From Salibaculum griseiflavum (GTDB taxonomy: Bacteria > Pseudomonadota > Alphaproteobacteria > Rhodobacterales > Rhodobacteraceae), in the NCBI RefSeq assembly GCF_003129565.1, contig NZ_QETF01000008.1, positions 1 to 64,000 of the forward strand: DNA of 64,000 nucleotides. Direction: 5' to 3'. This document shows, piece by piece, positions 27,675 through 35,180 of this stretch; position 1 is the first letter of the stretch, and the number at the start of each line of letters is the position of its first letter. The notes under the pieces are model-generated. The model ran no database searches. It was not told the DNA's origin and was given only the letters and a program-made list of their open reading frames with translations. Position numbers and translations under genes: made by a program.

Positions 27675-29372
27675 TCAGGCGCCCACGACTTCGACGCTGG
27701 TATTCGGCGTCACGGTCACGGTGCCCTGGTTGCGGATGTGGTTTTCCACCACGTCCCAGATCTGCGGTCCTTCGGTGCCTTCGTTCACACTGGCCCACCC
27801 GGCGACCACATAGGTCTTGGCCGGGTCGATGGCTTCGCCCGTGGATAGCAGGGTCATGTCAGTGATGCGGCTGCCCTGGGGCTTGGTGATGTCGATGCGA
27901 TAGCCCATGCCACCGATGCGAACCATGTCGCCGCCCTGCTGGTAATAGGGATCGGGATTGAACAGGTTGTCACCCACGTCCTCGAGGATGGTGTGGATGA
28001 ATTCCCCGGTCATTTCCGTGCGATAGGCGCGGCCATAGGTCATCGAGGTCACGTTCCAGATATCCTCGCGGGTGATGTCCTGCCCCGGCAGGATCGACGG
28101 CCCCCAGCGCACGCCGGGCGACATGGCGATGTCCGCCTCACGTTCGCTCATCAGCGCGTCGCAAATCAGGTCGTCCCAGCTGCCGTTGAAATTGCCGCGG
28201 CGATAGAGCAGCCCGTCGGTTTGGCCGATCACCTCGGTCAGCTCCGCCTCGTAGGGCGCGCGCTGCTCGTCGATCAGGGCGGCAATTTCGGCATCGGGTT
28301 CGATCACGTCCGAGAAGATCGGGATCAGCTTGTGGCGGAAACCCATCATGCGGCCGTTCTGGATATCGAGGTCGACGCGGCTGACGAACTTGCCGTTGGA
28401 CCCCGAGGCGATCAGGATCGTGTCGCCCACAAGAACCGGTTCGGGCAACGCGTCATGGGTGTGGCCGGTCAGGATCACGTCGATGCCGCTGACGACCGAG
28501 GCCATCTTCTTGTCCACGTCAAACCCGTTATGAGACAGGCAAACGACGCATTCGGCCCCCTGGGCGCGGACCTCATCGACCATCTGCTGCATGTGTTCGT
28601 CCCGGATCCCGAAGGAATAGTCGGGGAACATCCAGCCGGGATTGGCGATGGGCATGTAGGGGAAGGCCTGCCCGATCACGGCGATCTTGACGCCACCCCG
28701 TTCGAAGAACTGGTAGGGTTTGAATTCGGCCGCGGGCTCGTCCCACATGGCATCAAAAATGTTCTGGCCCAGCGCAGCATAGGGCAGACCGTCGACCAGT
28801 TCGCGCACGCGGTCCTGGCCGAGGGTGAATTCCCAGTGGAAGGTCATCGCGTCGGGTTTGAGCGCGTTCATAACGTTAACAACGTCCTGCCCCTCGGTGT
28901 GGTAGCAGGTGTAGGATCCGTGCCATGTGTCGCCACCATCCAGCAGCAGCGCATCGGGCCGTTCCGCGCGGATCGCGTTCACGACCGTGGCGACGCGGTC
29001 CATGCCGCCCATCTTGCCGTAGGTCTGCGCGAGGGCCGAGAAATCGTTGTAGGTCAGCGCGTAATGCGACGGGCTTCCATCCTCGATCCCATAGAGCTTG
29101 CGGAACTCCGCGCCCGTGATGTGCGGAACGGCGCCCTTGTTGTCGCCCACCCCCAGATTGATTTCCGGTTCGCGGAAATAGATCGGTTTCAGCTGGGCGT
29201 GAATGTCGGTGATATGGACCAGCGAAACGTTCCCGAAGGTGTCGAACTGCAAAAGCTGATCCTGTGTCAGCGCCTGCTGCGCGGCCAACTTGCTCCAATT
29301 GCCGAAGCCGGACGCGCCGACCATGGCCGAGGCCGCCATTGAAGCCTGGAGGAAATCACGACGGGAGATCAT
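27675..29372 (-). CDS. soxB: SoxB, thiosulfohydrolase
   Basis: A 565-residue enzyme of the 5'-nucleotidase/metallophosphoesterase superfamily. A Tat signal (ISRRDFLQASMAAS) leads into the metal site: VHITDIHAQ (about residue 52), LDGGDTWHGS (about 143-152), CLSHNGFDVD (about 279) and LTGHTHDA (about 304). It binds two manganese ions and hydrolyses sulfate from the thiosulfonate carried by SoxY. AAAAGGA precedes the ATG. The gene is separated from soxA by about 105 bases that hold a terminator and a likely separate promoter. Confidence 0.96.
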   Translation of the reverse strand: MISRRDFLQASMAASAMVGASGFGNWSKLAAQQALTQDQLLQFDTFGNVSLVHITDIHAQLKPIYFREPEINLGVGDNKGAVPHITGAEFRKLYGIEDGSPSHYALTYNDFSALAQTYGKMGGMDRVATVVNAIRAERPDALLLDGGDTWHGSYTCYHTEGQDVVNVMNALKPDAMTFHWEFTLGQDRVRELVDGLPYAALGQNIFDAMWDEPAAEFKPYQFFERGGVKIAVIGQAFPYMPIANPGWMFPDYSFGIRDEHMQQMVDEVRAQGAECVVCLSHNGFDVDKKMASVVSGIDVILTGHTHDALPEPVLVGDTILIASGSNGKFVSRVDLDIQNGRMMGFRHKLIPIFSDVIEPDAEIAALIDEQRAPYEAELTEVIGQTDGLLYRRGNFNGSWDDLICDALMSEREADIAMSPGVRWGPSILPGQDITREDIWNVTSMTYGRAYRTEMTGEFIHTILEDVGDNLFNPDPYYQQGGDMVRIGGMGYRIDITKPQGSRITDMTLLSTGEAIDPAKTYVVAGWASVNEGTEGPQIWDVVENHIRNQGTVTVTPNTSVEVVGA

Positions 29373-29401
29373 GTGCGGGTCCTTTTGTCTTGGTCCCTTC
29401 C

Positions 29402-29416
29402 GCGCATCATATGCGC
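29402..29416. promoter_or_regulatory. Perfect inverted repeat upstream of soxB, candidate operator
   Basis: GCGCAT (29402-29407) and ATGCGC (29411-29416) are perfect inverted arms separated by CAT. They lie 30 bases before the soxB start and downstream (in the minus sense) of the terminator that follows soxA, where a soxB promoter would be expected. A nearby GTGAAT (29420-29425) matches half-sites seen at the other sox promoters. No regulator is assigned. Confidence 0.4.
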
Positions 29417-29434
29417 AAAAGTGAATATCTTTGG

Positions 29435-29469
29435 TTAAAGAAAACCCGCACCGGCGGAACCGGCGCGGG
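29435..29469 (-). terminator. Intrinsic terminator between soxA and soxB
   Basis: On the minus strand, nine bases after the soxA stop, CCCGCGCCGG (29469-29460) pairs with CCGGTGCGGG (complement of 29445-29454) with one mismatch, and the stem is followed by TTTTCTTTAA. It has the classical form of a factor-independent terminator inside the sox gene series. Confidence 0.75.
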
Positions 29470-29477
29470 CCTTCGGA

Positions 29478-30326
29478 TCAGTTACGGACGGCCGGGCCTT
29501 CGACGGTCAGGCCGTTGCCGCGCGAGGCGACGTAGAGCTCCAGCGCCACGAATTCCGGGCTGCCGACCGAGTAGGTCTCGGCACGGGTGTCGCGGATACA
29601 GCCACGGAAGCGCGAATGCGTGCCGTTCAGGCGGGCATTCTTCAGACGATAGGTCGGGAACCCGTTGATCTGCCCCTGGGACAGGTGGTCGGCCCGAATG
29701 TAGTTATCGTAGTTCAACTCGTGACAGGACGCGCAGGACAGGTCCAGCTGACCGAAACGGGTGTAGTAGATTTCCTTGCCCTTTTCCCAAGTCTCGGCAG
29801 CGGGGCCGTCAATGGCCACGTCAACGACCTGGCCACGACCGACCGAAGAAATCGCCGCTTCCATCGCCAGCATGGGACGCGAATCCAGCCCATAGGGCTC
29901 GGCGCTCATCTGGTTCACGCGACAATCGTCGATCTGCATCTGGATGTTGCGAACCTCGCCGGCCTCTTCGTTCCACTTGGGATAGGTCGCACGGACCATT
30001 TCCATGGAGTCTTCCATGGCCCCGTGGCAATCGGCACAGGATTTACCTTCTGCTCCGTCGGCCGTGTTCCAGGCTGCCATGCCGTTATCGACACTGATCA
30101 TCGCCGGGTTTTCGAAGTCGTCCATCTGCAAGGCCTTGGTTTCCGTCGTCCGGAACGTCCAGCCCGAGCGCACGGTGGACAGCGCGCCGTCCAGATGCGC
30201 CGCTGGCTCGGTCTCGGTGATCATCTCGATCTCACCGTTGACGACCAGCTCCTCGGCGCTTGCTGCCAGCGGAGCGGCCAGAAGGGCCAGCCCGCAGACA
30301 GCGGTTTTGAGTGTGGACATTGTCAT
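29478..30326 (-). CDS. soxA: SoxA, dihaem cytochrome c subunit of SoxXA
   Basis: A 282-residue periplasmic protein. After a signal peptide ending ASA it has two c-type haem sites, CADCH (97-101) and CASCH (198-202), and the catalytic Cys in RGCIRDTRAE (about 243), which carries a persulfide and forms the mixed disulfide with the substrate and SoxY. SoxXA catalyses oxidative conjugation of thiosulfate to SoxYZ. The two-haem form is the Paracoccus/Rhodovulum type. The ATG at 30326 is preferred over one six bases later because GGGAGG lies nine bases upstream. It is followed by a terminator. Confidence 0.95.
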   Translation of the reverse strand: MTMSTLKTAVCGLALLAAPLAASAEELVVNGEIEMITETEPAAHLDGALSTVRSGWTFRTTETKALQMDDFENPAMISVDNGMAAWNTADGAEGKSCADCHGAMEDSMEMVRATYPKWNEEAGEVRNIQMQIDDCRVNQMSAEPYGLDSRPMLAMEAAISSVGRGQVVDVAIDGPAAETWEKGKEIYYTRFGQLDLSCASCHELNYDNYIRADHLSQGQINGFPTYRLKNARLNGTHSRFRGCIRDTRAETYSVGSPEFVALELYVASRGNGLTVEGPAVRN

Positions 30327-30356
30327 ATTGTTATTCCTCCCTGTGAACCGCCAGCC

Positions 30357-30686
30357 TTAGCTGACAGCGATGTCCTTCGACTCTTCGTAGACCGACCCGT
30401 CGTCGTCGTACCAGGTAAAGGCGAAGGTGCCGCTTTCGGGCACGATGGCCTGGAACTCGATGAACGGGTTGGTGGAAATCGCAGGTTCGAGGATCATTTC
30501 CATGACGCTCTCGCCGTTGAATTCACAGGTGAAGCGGTTGATGATCGACCGCGGAATGGTGTTGCCGTCGCTGTCCTTGCGCTGGCCCGATTCCATCGGG
30601 TGCGAAATGAGCGTCTTGATCGTGATGGTTTCGCCGGCGGCGGCATCACGAGGGACGCGGACGCGGGGGGTAACGTTGTCTGCCAT
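30357..30686 (-). CDS. soxZ: SoxZ, sulfur carrier complex partner
   Basis: A 109-residue protein without signal peptide, exported as a complex with SoxY through the Tat signal of SoxY in characterised systems. Family patterns: TIKTLISHPMESGQRKDSDG (about residues 22-41) and an Ig-like beta-sandwich end (AFTWYDDDGSVYEESK). It holds the SoxY swinging arm. It lies 20 bases after soxY with GGAGAGG before the ATG. Confidence 0.95.
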   Translation of the reverse strand: MADNVTPRVRVPRDAAAGETITIKTLISHPMESGQRKDSDGNTIPRSIINRFTCEFNGESVMEMILEPAISTNPFIEFQAIVPESGTFAFTWYDDDGSVYEESKDIAVS

Positions 30687-30706
30687 GTCTTTATCCTCTC
30701 CTAGGT

Positions 30707-31123
30707 TTAGCCGCCGCAGCCGCCGATGGTGACTTTCACTTCCTGGCGGGCCTGGGCGTAAGAACCGTCTTCCATCTTGGCGATGGCGACGACGTCCTGC
30801 GTGCCGGCCAGACGCATACGGGTCGATGCGGCCTGCGCCCCGGCCAGCGGGCCGAAGTTGAAGGTCGCGACACCCGGCGTCGGGTTGCCAGCAGCCAGAA
30901 TGATGATCGAGGCGGCGCCCGGAGCGCTGACTTCGATCGGCACGGTGTTGCCGTTCTCGGCAATCTCGGGGGCCGTCAGGGTGATCCCGCTCTCGGCCAT
31001 TTCGGCGCCGTCGGTAAATGCGGCAATGGCATCCTCGATCGCGGCACGGGCCGACATCGGCAGCGCGGTTGCGGCCGCGGCCCCCAGCGCCATCAGGATG
31101 GTCTCTCTACGCGAAAAGCTCAT
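30707..31123 (-). CDS. soxY: SoxY, covalent sulfur carrier
   Basis: A 138-residue protein with a twin-arginine-like N-terminus (FSRRETILMALGAAAAT) and the invariant C-terminal swinging arm GGCGG, whose Cys carries the pathway intermediates from thiosulfonate to persulfide. The central beta-sandwich segment has PIEVSAPGAASIIILAAGN. SoxYZ moves substrates among SoxXA, SoxB and SoxCD in the periplasm. It lies 40 bases downstream of soxX and is followed by soxZ. Confidence 0.96.
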   Translation of the reverse strand: MSFSRRETILMALGAAAATALPMSARAAIEDAIAAFTDGAEMAESGITLTAPEIAENGNTVPIEVSAPGAASIIILAAGNPTPGVATFNFGPLAGAQAASTRMRLAGTQDVVAIAKMEDGSYAQARQEVKVTIGGCGG

Positions 31124-31163
31124 GTTTTCTCCTCTCGGGTTCGCGGTGCCCTGTCCGTCCTTG

Positions 31164-31640
31164 TCAGTCGGTCAGGGTCATCAGGTAGGCAACGACATCT
31201 TCGATCTGTTGCGCAGTCAGAAGCGGGTCCAGCGGACCCTCGGCGGCCTTGCCGGTAAAGGCATTGCCGGGGCGGATGAAGCCATCGACCTTGTAGAAGG
31301 CCGGCATCACGCTTTCAGGAAAGGTCATCTTGGCGTTGGCGACAATGCCGCGCAACTCGGCCTCGGTGCGGTAGCTGCCCACACCATCGAGAATCGGCCC
31401 GACTTCGCCATGGAACGGGATGTCTTCAAGGGCGGTGACCGCGTGGCAGGCCACGCAATTGCCCAGCCCGCGGGTGATCATCACCTCGCGACCCGCCTCG
31501 GCATCGCCGGGCACGCCGGTCAGCGATTGTTCGATTTCTCCGTATTCGCCGTATGTGACGTCTGCCGGGGCCACCATGTCGGCCAGCGCCATGCCAGCCC
31601 CCATGGCCATGCCGGCTGCTAGTGCAATAGTTCGCTTCAT
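31164..31640 (-). CDS. soxX: SoxX, monohaem cytochrome c subunit of SoxXA
   Basis: A 158-residue protein with a signal peptide (cleavage after MALA) and a single c-type haem site, NCVACH (61-66). The distal Met ligand is likely the one in ESVMPAFYKV (about residue 110-114). SoxX partners SoxA and accepts electrons from the thiosulfate-conjugating reaction. The ATG is preceded by GGGAGGG. First gene after a 128-base gap that holds inverted repeats and probably a promoter for soxXYZA. Confidence 0.94.
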   Translation of the reverse strand: MKRTIALAAGMAMGAGMALADMVAPADVTYGEYGEIEQSLTGVPGDAEAGREVMITRGLGNCVACHAVTALEDIPFHGEVGPILDGVGSYRTEAELRGIVANAKMTFPESVMPAFYKVDGFIRPGNAFTGKAAEGPLDPLLTAQQIEDVVAYLMTLTD

Positions 31641-31713
31641 GATCCCTCCCTAAGGTCTTTCGAACTTATTATTTCGTATACCGTAGCGCACCGAGGCGGC
31701 GACTCGCAACATC

Positions 31714-31733
31714 AAATTCATAGCATTGAATTT
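31714..31733. promoter_or_regulatory. Perfect inverted repeat upstream of soxX, candidate SoxR operator
   Basis: AAATTCA (31714-31720) and TGAATTT (31727-31733) are perfect inverted arms six bases apart in an AT-rich island. A TTCGAA (31659-31664) and two GTATAC sites (31675-31680 and 31736-31741 region) flank it. The arms resemble the AAATTCAC/GTGAAATT arms in the soxV-soxS gap. Binding by the locus repressor SoxR is an inference from the shared half-site and position. Confidence 0.5.
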
Positions 31734-31768
31734 ATGTATACGAATGGATGCCGCGCCTACGAGCCCGA

Positions 31769-32350
31769 TCACTCGGCCCGATCAGCGTAAAGCCCCTCGC
31801 CCGCGTTGAAGATATTGGCGTGATATTTCTGGAAGTTTTCGGTTTCGTAAACCCCGTCCCGCACATAGGTGAGCATGTTGTAGAACATGCCCGGGCTCAG
31901 GGCGCCGGGCACGTAGGCGGCGGCCACGCGATTTGCCGGGGCCTCCTCAGTCACCTCTTCGGGGAAGAAGTAGATCGTCGGCGTGTACATCGCGCCCCAT
32001 TTGCGGACCATGTCCTTCTCGGGCAGGGCCTCGCCATCGAAATCGGTGACTTCCAGATCGCCGAACATGTTGATCTGCACGACATAGAATGCCTCGTGCA
32101 GCAAGGCGTCGATCTCGGGGATCGGGTAGACCTCCTCGTGCATCTTGGTGCAGTAGATGCAGCCCCGCTGCTCGATCATGATCGCCAGGCGCTTGCCCTC
32201 GGCAGTGGCATCGGCCAGGTCCTCGCGCAGGTCGAGGAAGGTTTCGTGCATCCAGTCGGCCTTGTGCAGGCCATCGTCACCCAGCTCCGCCGCCTGAGCG
32301 GCAACAGCGAGTGGCAGGGCCACGAAGGCCGCAAGCAGTTTCTTCAGCAT
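31769..32350 (-). CDS. soxW: SoxW, periplasmic thioredoxin-like protein
   Basis: A 193-residue protein with a Sec signal (MLKKLLAAFVALPLAVAAQA) and a thioredoxin fold whose active site is RGCIYCTKMHEE (CxxC at about residues 65-68) with the cis-Pro segment YTPTIYFFPEE further on. SoxW is reduced through SoxV and keeps SoxYZ thiols reduced in the periplasm. The ATG at 32350 follows GGGAGGACGACC. A longer frame running upstream into soxV is an alternate-frame artefact. It starts 29 bases after soxV. Confidence 0.92.
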   Translation of the reverse strand: MLKKLLAAFVALPLAVAAQAAELGDDGLHKADWMHETFLDLREDLADATAEGKRLAIMIEQRGCIYCTKMHEEVYPIPEIDALLHEAFYVVQINMFGDLEVTDFDGEALPEKDMVRKWGAMYTPTIYFFPEEVTEEAPANRVAAAYVPGALSPGMFYNMLTYVRDGVYETENFQKYHANIFNAGEGLYADRAE

Positions 32351-32379
32351 TGGTCGTCCTCCCTGTTTGTTCGGCCAGT

Positions 32380-33117
32380 CTAGCCGATATTCGTAAAGCC
32401 CGGGAACGTTTCGATCATCCAGTTCCCGATCGCGTTGATGGTGTTGGTGGCGATCAGAATTGCGAAGACGATCAGCAAGACCCCCATCACCTTTTCGACG
32501 TAAGCCATCTTGGCGCGGTGCCGCTGCATGAACCCAAGAAACGGCTTGGCGAAGAACGAGGCAATGACAAAGGGCAATGTCATGCCCAGCCCGAACACTG
32601 CCAGCAGCAGCGTGCCGCGCGTCAGGTCGCCCATGCCGCTGGCCATCATCAGGATCGTCGCCAGCACCGGGCCGACGCAGGCCGTCCAGCCAAAGCCGAA
32701 GGCGAGCCCCATCACGTAGGCGCCCAGCACCGTGGACGGGTCCGATTTGCTTTCCATCCGGGCCTCGCGCATGAGGAAGCCGATGCGGATGACCCCGAGG
32801 AAATGCAGGCCGAAGACGAAGATGACGGCGGCGGCGACATAGCTGAGCGGCTCCCTGACCGCGGCAAAGGCCTGGCCAAGCGCCGTGGCCCCGAGACCCA
32901 GAAGCATGAAGATCGTCGTGACGCCCAGCGCGAACATGATCGCCGAGACGGTCAGGCGGCGCTGGGCCCCGGGCGCAATGCCGCCGTCGTCGCGAAGTTC
33001 GGACATTGAAATGCCCGCCATATAGGAGAAGTAGAACGGAACCATCGGCAGGATGCACGGCGTCATGAACGCCAGCAGCCCCGCGAGGAACGCCCCCATG
33101 AAGGACACGTCGAACAT
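32380..33117 (-). CDS. soxV: SoxV, CcdA/DsbD-type membrane thiol transporter
   Basis: A 245-residue inner-membrane protein with six predicted helices. The two membrane cysteines of the CcdA family are in LLAFMTPCILPMVPFY (about residue 21) and FGWTACVGPVLATI (about residue 161). It transfers reducing equivalents from cytoplasmic thioredoxin to periplasmic SoxW. It is the first gene of the minus-strand sox operon and diverges from soxS; 66 bases of intergenic sequence between them hold an inverted repeat. Confidence 0.93.
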   Translation of the reverse strand: MFDVSFMGAFLAGLLAFMTPCILPMVPFYFSYMAGISMSELRDDGGIAPGAQRRLTVSAIMFALGVTTIFMLLGLGATALGQAFAAVREPLSYVAAAVIFVFGLHFLGVIRIGFLMREARMESKSDPSTVLGAYVMGLAFGFGWTACVGPVLATILMMASGMGDLTRGTLLLAVFGLGMTLPFVIASFFAKPFLGFMQRHRAKMAYVEKVMGVLLIVFAILIATNTINAIGNWMIETFPGFTNIG

Positions 33118-33131
33118 GCCTGCTCCTTGAA

Positions 33132-33165
33132 AAATTCACATATTCGAATTATGGTAAGTGAAATT
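33132..33165. promoter_or_regulatory. Candidate SoxR operator between soxV and soxS
   Basis: Arms AAATTCAC (33132-33139) and GTGAAATT (33158-33165) are inverted with one mismatch across an 18-base spacer. The spacer contains the palindrome ATTCGAAT (33142-33149), itself flanked by CAT and TATG. It sits in the short divergent promoter region, the position where SoxR of Pseudaminobacter and Paracoccus binds in the soxS-soxV gap. Confidence 0.55.
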
Positions 33166-33183
33166 GCAAAGGTCAATTCCGGT

Positions 33184-33573
33184 ATGATCCGTCTTCTCGC
33201 CGCCCTTGGCGCACTCTTCGTCATGAGCAACGCTGCCATTGCCCAGCAGTCCACCGCGCCGGAGGTCGAGTTGGTCATGGTCGAACAGCATGGCTGCGCC
33301 TATTGCATCCGCTGGGACGAGGAAATCGGGCCAATCTACCCGAAGACGGCCCTTGGCGAGACCGCGCCGCTGCGCCGGATCAACATACACGAGCCGGTGC
33401 CCGAGGATCTGGATCTGGCGCGCCGGCTGACCTTCACACCAACCTTTGTGTTGATGGTCGATGGCGTCGAGGCGAATCGCCTGGAAGGCTATCCGGGAGA
33501 GGACTTCTTCTGGGGGATGGTGGAACACATGGTGATCGAGGAAGGCCTGATGGACCCTTCGACCGCAGGATAG
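33184..33573 (+). CDS. soxS: SoxS, thioredoxin-like periplasmic protein
   Basis: About 129 residues. The start MIRLLAALGALFVMSNAAIA is a Sec signal; the mature protein carries a CxxC site in QHGCAYCIRWDEEIG (about residues 37-40) and the cis-Pro strand FTPTFVLMVDG. In Paracoccus SoxS affects sox expression and thiol balance, with SoxV/SoxW. The ATG at 33184 is chosen for the signal peptide; in-frame ATGs at 33127 and 33151 would add a charged N-terminus and no start has a strong ribosome site. It begins the soxSRT divergent operon. Confidence 0.88.
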   Translation: MIRLLAALGALFVMSNAAIAQQSTAPEVELVMVEQHGCAYCIRWDEEIGPIYPKTALGETAPLRRINIHEPVPEDLDLARRLTFTPTFVLMVDGVEANRLEGYPGEDFFWGMVEHMVIEEGLMDPSTAG

Positions 33574-33699
33574 ACCCAGATGACCAGGGTCCCCCCCCCT
33601 GTTGCGGAGAACGCGCATGTCGAGGTCAACGCACCGGAGCGCCCGTTCCCCTCGGCACAGGAACAGGATAATGTCTGCCGAACTCGAGGCAGGTGGATC

Positions 33700-34035
33700 A
33701 TGGGCCTTCCCATAATAGATAATTCGATCGCGACCGAGGACATGGATCGGATGGCTGAAAACGCCACCGATGCGTCCAATTTCCTCAAGGCCATCAGCCA
33801 TGAAGGGCGGCTGATGATCCTGTGCCATCTGGCGACGGGAGAGAAATCCGTGACCGAGCTTGAAAATCTGCTCTCGGCCCGACAAGCGGCGGTGTCACAG
33901 CAATTGTCGCGACTGCGGCTCGAAGGGCTCGTCACCCCCCGGCGCGAAGGCAAGACGATTTACTATCGCTTGACCGACGAGCGTCCGCGACAAATACTGG
34001 ACCTTGTCTACGACATGTTCTGCCGTCGCGGCTGA
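33700..34035 (+). CDS. soxR: SoxR, ArsR-family repressor with BigR/SqrR-type cysteines
   Basis: A 111-residue winged-helix protein: helix-turn-helix in TELENLLSARQAAVSQQLSR (about residues 51-70) and wing EGLVTPRREGKTIYYRL (about 74-90). With the ATG at 33700 (AGGTGG five bases upstream) its only two cysteines are Cys42 (RLMILCHL) and Cys108 (DMFCRRG). As I recall, BigR uses exactly Cys42/Cys108 and SqrR equivalent residues to sense persulfides by an intramolecular link. That supports both the start and a persulfide-triggered repressor role over the sox genes. The frame is open 40 codons upstream, but without a ribosome site. Confidence 0.9.
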   Translation: MGLPIIDNSIATEDMDRMAENATDASNFLKAISHEGRLMILCHLATGEKSVTELENLLSARQAAVSQQLSRLRLEGLVTPRREGKTIYYRLTDERPRQILDLVYDMFCRRG

Positions 34036-34064
34036 ACCCTGTCGGCGGCGATTGGGAGGACACA

Positions 34065-35120
34065 ATGCTGGAGACCATCGGCTATGCCAATATGGCGGCC
34101 CTCATCGGGCTGACCGGTGGCATATTGCTGGGTCTGGCCGCCCGGTTTGGCCGTTTCTGTACGCTCGGCGCGATCGAGGACTGGCTCTACGGTCATGATG
34201 ACACCCGCATGCGGATGTGGGCCGTAGCCATCGGCGTGGCCGTGATCGGCAGTTTTTCCCTGATGGCACTCGGTCTGTTCGACGCCGGGACCACCGCCTA
34301 TCTCGGCCAGAGCTGGAACCCTCTGGCCTCGATCGCAGGCGGGCTGGTCTTTGGCTATGGGATGGCGATTTCCGGCAATTGCGGCTATGGCGCGCTGGCG
34401 CGGCTGGGCGGCGGTGACCTGCGGTCTTTCGTGATCGTGCTGGTCATGGGCCTGTCAGCTCTGATTACCCTGTCAGGGCCGCTGGCCTGGCTTCGCATCA
34501 CGATTTTTCCCTTGCAAGAGGCGCCGGCTTCCCCACCGGGAATCGCCCATGGGCTTGGAACGCTGACCGGTCTTTCCCCGGCTGTATTCGGGATCGCCTT
34601 CGGGATCCTCATCCTTGCCATCGCGCTGCGTTCGCCGCTCTTGCGCGCCGCGCCTGCCTCGATCATCTGGGGTGTTGTCGTGGGGTTCTCCGTCGTGCTG
34701 GCCTGGGCCGGCACCTATTGGCTGTCGATGGAGAGCTTTGCCGAGACTCCAGTGCAATCGCATACCTTCACCGCGCCCGTAGGCGCGACGATGCTCTATG
34801 CCATGACGGCTTCCGGCAACGAACTGACCTTCGGCATCGGCTCGGTTCTGGGGGTTCTGACCGGGGCCTTCATCGGGTCGTTGATCAAGGGACATTTCCG
34901 CTGGGAAGCCTGCGAGGACCCACGCGAGCTGCGCCGCCAGATCCTCGGAGCGGCGCTGATGGGCGTCGGCGCGGTGGTCGCGCTGGGCTGTTCCATCGGA
35001 CAGGGGCTGTCGGCCTTTTCCGTGCTGGCATGGAGCGCACCCGTCACCTTCGCGGCCATCCTTGCCGGGGCCGCGCTGGGGTTGCGACAGCTGATCACCG
35101 GATTCCAACCCGCCGAATGA
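34065..35120 (+). CDS. soxT: SoxT, YeeE/YedE-family sulfur-compound permease
   Basis: A 351-residue membrane protein of the YeeE/YedE (TsuA) family with about nine or ten helices. The family's conserved cysteine stretches are RFGRFCTLGAIED (about residue 32), AISGNCGYGALARLGGG (about residue 107) and ALGCSIGQGLSAF (about residue 308). In TsuA such cysteines bind thiosulfate during transport. SoxT in other sox clusters is placed with soxS and soxR and is linked to uptake or sensing. The ATG follows GGGAGGACACA and lies 29 bases after soxR. Confidence 0.88.
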   Translation: MLETIGYANMAALIGLTGGILLGLAARFGRFCTLGAIEDWLYGHDDTRMRMWAVAIGVAVIGSFSLMALGLFDAGTTAYLGQSWNPLASIAGGLVFGYGMAISGNCGYGALARLGGGDLRSFVIVLVMGLSALITLSGPLAWLRITIFPLQEAPASPPGIAHGLGTLTGLSPAVFGIAFGILILAIALRSPLLRAAPASIIWGVVVGFSVVLAWAGTYWLSMESFAETPVQSHTFTAPVGATMLYAMTASGNELTFGIGSVLGVLTGAFIGSLIKGHFRWEACEDPRELRRQILGAALMGVGAVVALGCSIGQGLSAFSVLAWSAPVTFAAILAGAALGLRQLITGFQPAE

Positions 35121-35180
35121 TGCGGGCCACGTCGTTTTCGCGCTAGACCTTTCCCCGCTGCCCGCCTAGGCGCTGTTTTC

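Noticed and set aside
31769-33139. 456-codon frame joining soxV antiframe with soxW
   Set aside because: The upstream half is soxV read in a different frame; soxW has its own ATG and ribosome site at 32350.
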